NCBI GenBank assembly: GCA_964504565.1
Contig: CAZDEY010000002.1
Location: 62,001-126,000, forward strand
Source: Cesiribacter sp964504565
GTDB taxonomy: Bacteria; Bacteroidota; Bacteroidia; Cytophagales; Cyclobacteriaceae
Reading direction: 5' to 3'
DNA length: 64,000 nt
The notes beneath the pieces were generated by a model. It searched no databases and was not told the origin of the DNA. It saw nothing but the letters and a program-made list of their open reading frames with translations. Numbering within the stretch: position 1 is the stretch's first letter; the number at the start of each line of letters is the position of its first letter. Shown here piece after piece: positions 59,226 through 64,000 of this stretch. A program made the translations under genes and the position numbers.

Positions 59226-60014
59226 TTACGCGGCTTGGCGGGTAAGCGGCTGTTCGGTAGCAGGTTGTTTCATTTTTATAATTTTAAAGAAACTCAATAC
59301 CTTAACTGCCGGGTAAACCGGATCGAACTCAAACCATTTAACGGCAAAATTTGCCCGGTTAGGTAATTTATGGTGGTTGTTCTGAAATAACTCGCCTAGC
59401 ATCAAAAAGTCAAAAAGAAGCGAATTCTTAGATCGATCATTATTATCGAAATTAGAGTAGCCGTACATATGGCCGCTCCAATTTACTATAGCACCGTGTA
59501 CCGGACCCATTAAAAAATGAATTGGTAGCAAGCCATACATTGCCCAATGTGTATAGGGCAGTTCCCAAACGCTAATGCACAGCACGTAGAAGGCAACGTA
59601 AAGCACGCCCCACAAAATTCGCACGGGTATGCGGCTGGCAAATTTGTCAAAAGCGTCCCAGCCCGGTATATCGCGCTTAAAGCGTTCTTCAATTCCTAGT
59701 GCGTTTTCATCGTATTGCAGAGTGCGGAAAATCTTCTTGGTTTCCCACATCATAGTAAATACATTTTCAGTATGGTGCGGGCTGTGGGGGTCTTTGGGCG
59801 TATCGGAATAGGCGTGGTGCAGGCGGTGCAATATAGCGTATGCGCGAGGACTCAAGTAGCTGGAACCTTGGCAGGCCCAGGTTACCATAAAGAAAAACCG
59901 CTCCCAGCCTTTGTTCATGGTGAACATTTTGTGGGCAGCATAGCGGTGTAGAAAAAACGTTTGGCAGAATAAGCTAAAATACCAGTGCGCTAAGAAAAAC
60001 AGAATAATAACCAC
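59226..60014 (-). CDS. Fatty acid / acyl-CoA desaturase, GTG start
   Basis: 262 aa, start GTG at 60014 (no ATG upstream in frame). Three histidine boxes are complete: HRYAAH (residues 23-28), HRLHH (63-67) and NNHHK near 215, which hold the di-iron centre. Four membrane helices lie between them. It introduces a double bond into acyl-CoA or phospholipid acyl chains and adjusts membrane fluidity. A perfect 22-bp palindrome 33 bp upstream of the start suggests repressor control. Preceded by DUF4159 on the same strand, with a 96-bp gap. Confidence 0.9.
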   Translation of the reverse strand: MVIILFFLAHWYFSLFCQTFFLHRYAAHKMFTMNKGWERFFFMVTWACQGSSYLSPRAYAILHRLHHAYSDTPKDPHSPHHTENVFTMMWETKKIFRTLQYDENALGIEERFKRDIPGWDAFDKFASRIPVRILWGVLYVAFYVLCISVWELPYTHWAMYGLLPIHFLMGPVHGAIVNWSGHMYGYSNFDNNDRSKNSLLFDFLMLGELFQNNHHKLPNRANFAVKWFEFDPVYPAVKVLSFFKIIKMKQPATEQPLTRQAA

Positions 60015-60046
60015 AGGGATATATTATTTAAATAGTTAGAAAATTT

Positions 60047-60068
60047 TGCTACAAGTTTACTTGTAGCA
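60047..60068. promoter_or_regulatory. 22-bp perfect palindrome: candidate operator of the desaturase gene
   Basis: tgctacaagt-tt-acttgtagca, with 10-bp arms and a 2-bp centre. Symmetry and position fit a dimeric repressor site (TetR-like or MarR-like). The cognate regulator is not in the window. Confidence 0.6.
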
Positions 60069-60110
60069 TACAGACAAAACCAGCGTAGCAGTTGTGACAG
60101 AACGGCGGAA

Positions 60111-60773
60111 TTATTTTTGAGTGAACACGTGATAGAGTAAATTAGTGCCCATCTGAAGGGCTAATTGCCGTTTTTCTTCCGGATCGTTATGAACGCTGCT
60201 ATCTTCCCAGCCATTTCCTAAATCGCTTTCATAACTATAAAAACACACTAGGCGGCCCTGGTAATATAAGCCGAAACCTTGAGCCGGTTTGCCATCGTGC
60301 TCGTGAATTTTAGGCAAACCATTCCTGAATTTAAACGGGGTTTGGTATACCGGATGGTCAAAAGGTAACTCCACAAATTCTAGTTCAGGAAATACCTTTT
60401 TCATTTCCAGTCTTATAAATTTATCCAGGCCGTAATTATCGTCGATATGCAAGAAGCCGCCGCTCACCAAGTAATTTTTTAGGTTTTCAGCCTCGCCATC
60501 GCTGAAAACTATATTGCCGTGACCGGTAAGGTAAAGGTAGGCGTACTGAAAAATTTCCGGGCTGCCAATGGCCACAACCTGGTCTTGTTCGCTAATGCTG
60601 GTTCCTAACTTTTGGTTGGCATACTGGGCCAGGTTGGGTAGGGCGGTTTTGTTGGCGTACCAGTCACCGCCGCCATCGTACTTAACCTTAGCCAGTTGTA
60701 AATTGGGGGAGTTTTGGGCTTGTGCTCCTACGCAGGGTAAAAAACTAAGTATAAAAAATAGGACTAAACGCAT
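60111..60773 (-). CDS. DUF4159 family exported protein
   Basis: 220 aa with signal peptide (MRLVLFFILSFLPCVGAQAQ). Family marks: KVKYDGGGDWYANKTALPNL, YLYLTGHGNIVFSDGE, FLHIDDNYGLDKFIRLEMKKVFPE and LPFDHPVYQTPF. The fold resembles a glutamine-amidotransferase-like or ThuA-like domain but lacks a clear catalytic Cys. It is the last gene of a three-gene overlapping set and is probably periplasmic. DUF4159 has no established function; relatives are often encoded with aerotolerance-type (BatA-like) genes, none of which is seen here. Confidence 0.85.
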   Translation of the reverse strand: MRLVLFFILSFLPCVGAQAQNSPNLQLAKVKYDGGGDWYANKTALPNLAQYANQKLGTSISEQDQVVAIGSPEIFQYAYLYLTGHGNIVFSDGEAENLKNYLVSGGFLHIDDNYGLDKFIRLEMKKVFPELEFVELPFDHPVYQTPFKFRNGLPKIHEHDGKPAQGFGLYYQGRLVCFYSYESDLGNGWEDSSVHNDPEEKRQLALQMGTNLLYHVFTQK

Positions 60774-61435
60774 CTATCAGAAATTTGTCTAATTAAACTA
60801 CTACTCATTTCGGTAAAATCTTTAATAATGAAATGAGGGTTTGCCGGATATAAATACTGGGAATTATGACTGGTAGTCAAAGCTACCACAGCACAACCGG
60901 CCGCCTTAGCGGCTTGTATACCCGCCCGGCTATCTTCAAACACAACGCAGTTCTGGGGCAAAATATTAAGCCGGGCCGCCGCTTCAAGGTAAATATCCGG
61001 GTGAGGCTTGGCATTGGCTACCTCATCGCTGGTTACTTTGGCTGCAAAATAATGGTCAACCTTAAGGGCTTCCATAGTAAACTCTAGGTTTTCTTTGGGG
61101 GCCGATGTAGCTACAGCCAACGGTATACCGACTTTTTGCAGATTTAGCAACAGGCGGCTCAATCCGGATACCTCGGAAATATGCTGGCTATAGATTTGGC
61201 GATAGATAGATTCTTTTTCGGCGAAAAGTTTACTTATTTTTTCTTCAGGTAAATTATCGCCAAATACCCATTTAACAGCAGCCTTAGTGCTTCGGCCGGC
61301 CATATGGGTATTAAAGTCTTCACTGGATACCTTAGCCTGGTGTTTGTTGCCGAACTCTTTCCACGATTTAACATGGTAGGCGTGGTTGTCCACCAAAACG
61401 CCGTCCATATCAAATAGTACTGCCAGTTTTTTCAT
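60764..61435 (-). CDS. HAD-superfamily phosphatase / phosphoglucomutase-like
   Basis: 223 aa. Motif I is LFDMDGVLVDN (Asp8 nucleophile, Asp10 acid), motif II is VATSAPKEN with the Ser/Thr, and motifs III/IV include KPHPDIYLEAA and VVFEDSRAGIQAAKAAG. The cap and order fit the beta-phosphoglucomutase or pgmB-type HAD subfamily. It may remove phosphate from a sugar phosphate, exact substrate unknown. It overlaps DUF4159 by 10 bp and the upstream membrane gene by 26 bp. Confidence 0.88.
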   Translation of the reverse strand: MKKLAVLFDMDGVLVDNHAYHVKSWKEFGNKHQAKVSSEDFNTHMAGRSTKAAVKWVFGDNLPEEKISKLFAEKESIYRQIYSQHISEVSGLSRLLLNLQKVGIPLAVATSAPKENLEFTMEALKVDHYFAAKVTSDEVANAKPHPDIYLEAAARLNILPQNCVVFEDSRAGIQAAKAAGCAVVALTTSHNSQYLYPANPHFIIKDFTEMSSSLIRQISDRCV

Positions 61436-62252
61436 TGCCGAAGGGTTGAGAAAGTATAGAAGCTGAAAATGCCGCCCAAACTACGCTTAGCTGCATAAAG
61501 CCCAGATTGCCCAGCCAAAGCGAGCTCAGGGCCAGGCTCAGCAAAAGTACAACCTGGCTTTGTTTAACCCGTTCTTTATCCAGAAAATCGGTGCCTAAAT
61601 CGTTCTTTTCCCGGCCAAGGGTGCTTTTTCTAATATAAAACGCATACCCACTAGCAATAACTACGGTAGCAATAGTATACCCAGTAGAAAGATTTCCGGG
61701 ATAAACTTCCCCCAGATGTATAAAACCTACACCCAGAATAGCCAAAAATATAAAGCCGGCGGCTAGGTTAAATTTGGTATTTGCCGAATCAAAGCGACTA
61801 TTAAGCCATAGGGCAACGGGAAGGGCCAGCGCAATAAACCAGATTCCGGCATAGGCTATAAACAAGGCCAGCAATCCGGTACCTACCACGTCGGGCCAGG
61901 TAGGCGGCAAGCCAGTGGTTCGGTTAATTATGCGGGTGACGGAAACCAGCAAAGCAACTTCTAGCAAGGCTGGTTTAGCGTATAAAAATAATAGGGAAAG
62001 GCTAATAAGCACCGTAGCTACCAAAGCTGCCGCGTGATTTTCCGGGGCGGCCTCGCGGGCAATTGCCCAGGAAAGGAATACTGCCAGCCCAATTTTAATT
62101 GCGTACCAAATTAATTCTGGGTTGAATGCCATGCCCGACTGCCAGCCTAAAATTAGGGCAGCGATTATGCTTACTATGGCAGCAATTGCTACCAAACGGT
62201 TACTTAAGTAGGAAAAATCAAGAGGGCGGCCCAGGCCGGTAAGTTTATGCAT
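61410..62252 (-). CDS. Polytopic membrane protein of unknown family
   Basis: 280 aa with about eight hydrophobic helices and no signal peptide. Charged loops hold EAAPENHAA, TRIINRTTGLPPTWPD and KSTLGREKNDLG. The NRTTGLPPTWPDV loop resembles a segment of the uncharacterised Bacteroidota membrane families around DUF6427, from memory and unverified. It is the first gene of an overlapping three-gene set with the HAD phosphatase and DUF4159. Its 3' end overlaps the HAD start by 26 bp. Confidence 0.65.
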   Translation of the reverse strand: MHKLTGLGRPLDFSYLSNRLVAIAAIVSIIAALILGWQSGMAFNPELIWYAIKIGLAVFLSWAIAREAAPENHAAALVATVLISLSLLFLYAKPALLEVALLVSVTRIINRTTGLPPTWPDVVGTGLLALFIAYAGIWFIALALPVALWLNSRFDSANTKFNLAAGFIFLAILGVGFIHLGEVYPGNLSTGYTIATVVIASGYAFYIRKSTLGREKNDLGTDFLDKERVKQSQVVLLLSLALSSLWLGNLGFMQLSVVWAAFSASILSQPFGNEKTGSTI

Positions 62253-62272
62253 TTACTAAGCTGAAAAAGTTT

Positions 62273-62304
62273 ACCCTTTGTAACCTTACTAGCCTGCAAA
62301 GGGT
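62273..62304. promoter_or_regulatory. Inverted repeat in the divergent promoter region
   Basis: accctttg at 62273-62280 is repeated inverted as caaagggt at 62297-62304 with a 16-nt spacer. CCTTTG on both strands resembles parts of two face-to-face -7 boxes. Confidence 0.4.
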
Positions 62305-62344
62305 TGAATAAAGGTAAATTAACTTAAATATAAATTCTATACAT

Positions 62345-62527
62345 ATGGGACTAGAAAGAAAAAGCAAAGAAGCCCGCGACAAAGCAAGTAAGCACGTAAA
62401 CCAGCACGGCGAGGAGCCACCAACTACCAGAACCCCTGCCAAGCGGGCTGCCCACCAAGTGCCGGCAACCGAGCAGAGTGTTATCACGCCAAAAGGTAAA
62501 ACCAGCCAGAAAACTCAATCAACTTAA
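62345..62527 (+). CDS. Small hydrophilic basic protein
   Basis: 60 aa, rich in Lys, Thr, Gln and Pro: MGLERKSKEARDKAS, then a PTTRTPAKRAAHQ stretch and a KGKTSQKTQST end. No membrane segment or fold is recognised; probably disordered. It has a plausible upstream region and its own terminator, and its coding composition is normal. Divergent from the membrane protein gene. Function unknown. Confidence 0.55.
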   Translation: MGLERKSKEARDKASKHVNQHGEEPPTTRTPAKRAAHQVPATEQSVITPKGKTSQKTQST

Positions 62528-62548
62528 ATTTTAAGTTTTATTTTAGAC

Positions 62549-62579
62549 ATAAAAAGCCGGCCTTCGTCGGCTTTTTTTA
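62549..62579 (+). terminator. Terminator of the 60-aa protein gene
   Basis: aaaaagccgg pairs with tcggcttttt-type arm (aaagccg / cggcttt) around a GCCTTCG-like loop, followed by seven T. Confidence 0.9.
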
Positions 62580-62607
62580 TGTCGGCATGAATTGCTAAAA
62601 TGGTTAG

Positions 62608-62615
62608 TATATTTG
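62608..62615 (+). promoter_or_regulatory. TAnnTTTG -7 box of the exonuclease gene
   Basis: TATATTTG, exact consensus, 38 bases before the ATG at 62654. No clear -33 element. Confidence 0.4.
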
Positions 62616-62653
62616 AGCCTGTATTAGTAATTTGCCGCAATTAGTTCAGCTGT

Positions 62654-64000
62654 ATGTACGCAATTGTCGATTTAGAAACTACCGGAGGTAACGCCCGTTG
62701 GCACCGAATAACTGAATTGGCAATATACGTTCATGATGGTGAAAAATTAGTTGATGAGTATAGTACCCTGGTTAATCCCGGTGTCAAAATTCCTCCCTTT
62801 ATAACCCAACTTACCGGCATTACCAATGATATGGTAGCCGATGCGCCCCCGTTTGAGGCAGTCGCTCACATAGTGCATCAGATGACCGATGGTTGCATTT
62901 TTGTAGCCCACAACGTAGGCTTCGACTATAATTTTTTGCGAGCCGAATTTAACCGTATAGGAAAAGAGTTTGAACGGGCGCGCCTATGTACGGTACGAAG
63001 CTCGCGTAAACTGTTGCCCGGCCACGCCAGCTATAGCTTAGGGAATATTTGTCGCGATTTAGGGATTAGCAATAATGCCCGCCACCGGGCCGCCGGCGAT
63101 GCCAAGGCTACCATGCACCTGCTGGAAGTTATGCTGCAAGCGCACGGCAATAGTGGGGTTCAGTCAAATATAATATACCAAACCCCATACCAAGCCTACG
63201 AAGGTCAACTGGCTACCCTAAGGTTGCAAGATGTACCAACTTCTGCCGGAATTATTCGGGCATTGAACCCGGAAGGTGACATTATTTCGGCCGAGGTGTC
63301 GGGCAACCTTCAAAAAAAAGCTTTGCAGCTAGTTAAGCGCAAACTGGCACGCCAAGCCAGAGGCCAGCTCAGCTTAATGCACGATATTCTGGCTGAGGAA
63401 ACGGGCAGTTTACTGCTAGCCACGGTTTTGTTGGAAGCTGAAAAAATAGCGAACGGAAAGAGCCTGAAAAAATCCACCGCCCGCCGCTGGAAAATTGAAC
63501 CGGCCCCCGATACAAGGGGCTATATACACTTGCTGGTACAGGAGTGTAGGCCGGGCGAAATCCATCAATTTAAGACCAAAAAGGCCGCCCAAGAGTATGT
63601 AGCAGATAAAATTAGGCAGCTTGCTTTGTGCCGAAGTTTAACTAACCTAAGGCCTAAGAAGTGCTTAGGAAATTGTGGTGGCGTATGTGCTCAAACTACT
63701 GCAGTAGCAGAATACAATCGCAGAATAGAAATGGCTCTAGCCGAACTAACAGCCCCCACAAGCACAAATAAATTATACTTGGATAAAGGCCGGCATCCGC
63801 ACGAGTTTGCCGTACTGCTGGAAGATGGACCGGACCGCTGGCGGTGGGGCTATGCCTATACCGAAGGTCAATACAAAAGCCCGGAAGATTTGGCAGCTTC
63901 GGCCTTGGAGTTAATAAGTTGGCCCGGGGCCAGCGAAACCATTACTAAATTTATTCAGAAATTTCCGGTTAAAAAGGTTATTAACTATGGCCCAGAAGAA
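62654..64000 (+). CDS. DnaQ-like exonuclease fused to a degenerate GIY-YIG domain, 3'-truncated
   Basis: 449 codons visible, open to the window end. Residues 1-170 are a DEDDh exonuclease: IVDLETTG (Exo I), HNVGFDYNFLRAEF (Exo II) and HRAAGDAKAT (Exo III). Next, about 195-280 aligns with the GIY-YIG nuclease domain of Cho/UvrC-like proteins, but the GVYYF-x-n-YVGKS motifs have decayed to GIIRALNPEGDIISAEVSGN; only the later HDILAEETGSLLLATVLLEAE helix pattern is kept. A Cys-rich segment (LRPKKCLGNCGGVC) follows. Such fusions are thought to be DNA repair exonucleases. The missing C-terminus should lie beyond 64000. Confidence 0.85.
   Translation, partial: MYAIVDLETTGGNARWHRITELAIYVHDGEKLVDEYSTLVNPGVKIPPFITQLTGITNDMVADAPPFEAVAHIVHQMTDGCIFVAHNVGFDYNFLRAEFNRIGKEFERARLCTVRSSRKLLPGHASYSLGNICRDLGISNNARHRAAGDAKATMHLLEVMLQAHGNSGVQSNIIYQTPYQAYEGQLATLRLQDVPTSAGIIRALNPEGDIISAEVSGNLQKKALQLVKRKLARQARGQLSLMHDILAEETGSLLLATVLLEAEKIANGKSLKKSTARRWKIEPAPDTRGYIHLLVQECRPGEIHQFKTKKAAQEYVADKIRQLALCRSLTNLRPKKCLGNCGGVCAQTTAVAEYNRRIEMALAELTAPTSTNKLYLDKGRHPHEFAVLLEDGPDRWRWGYAYTEGQYKSPEDLAASALELISWPGASETITKFIQKFPVKKVINYGPEE

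Overview
The window looks like a draft-assembly piece of a Bacteroidota chromosome, most likely of the order Cytophagales. The evidence is type IX secretion (T9SS) C-terminal domains, a type III glutamine synthetase, a two-component-propeller histidine kinase, M57 'HEIGH' metalloproteases, a split 5'-nucleotidase, heterodimeric methylmalonyl-CoA mutase, and several TAnnTTTG promoter boxes of the Bacteroidota type. No species is claimed. There are three runs of exactly ten N (34338, 42062, 56159), all inside genes. No tRNA, rRNA, CRISPR array, transposase, prophage or biosynthetic cluster was seen.

Layout. 1-4270 (+): CxxC-less thioredoxin-reductase-like enzyme (5' end cut), thioredoxin-fold exported protein, prs, an AraC-type regulator coupled to a lipoprotein. 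4271-5933 (-): hemJ-SCO-cytochrome c with overlapping stops and starts. 5945-10910: HtrA protease, a 51-aa membrane protein, a frameshifted membrane gene, a zinc alcohol dehydrogenase, a DUF1684 pseudogene with two in-frame stops, and a glycine-rich RRM protein. 11023-15062 (-): TonB-like protein, dnaA, split 5'-nucleotidase. 15134-19070 (+): mutA-mutB. 19090-20865: an AT-rich exported protein and a palindromic intergenic element. 20866-24582 (-): hydrolase, membrane protein, double T9SS-domain protein, mtaB. 24726-29117: peroxiredoxin-like protein, two Cys-rich lipoproteins, M28 peptidase, REC-kinase. 29119-34926 (-): giant propeller kinase and LTA-synthase-like sulfatase. 35135-41183: glnN, two hypotheticals, fabH, an SRAP protein, a YheT-like hydrolase. 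41335-43629 (+): pyruvate dehydrogenase E2 and hslV. 43709-48673: two M57 paralogues and an S8 protease with a T9SS tail. 48754-57418: ABC permease, hrpB, flippase, smc. 57498-64000: hypothetical genes, a TonB-like lipoprotein, fatty acid desaturase, a three-gene overlapping operon, and an exonuclease fused to a decayed GIY-YIG domain, cut by the window end.

Most of this is housekeeping and envelope biology, and I see no clear-cut new defence or biosynthetic system. The most informative signals are small: two decayed genes (8095 and 9764), a 154-bp identical tract between the two M57 genes, a perfect 22-bp palindrome upstream of the desaturase, a palindromic element beside an AT-rich gene, promoter boxes almost touching start codons, and several domains that have lost their catalytic or metal-binding residues.
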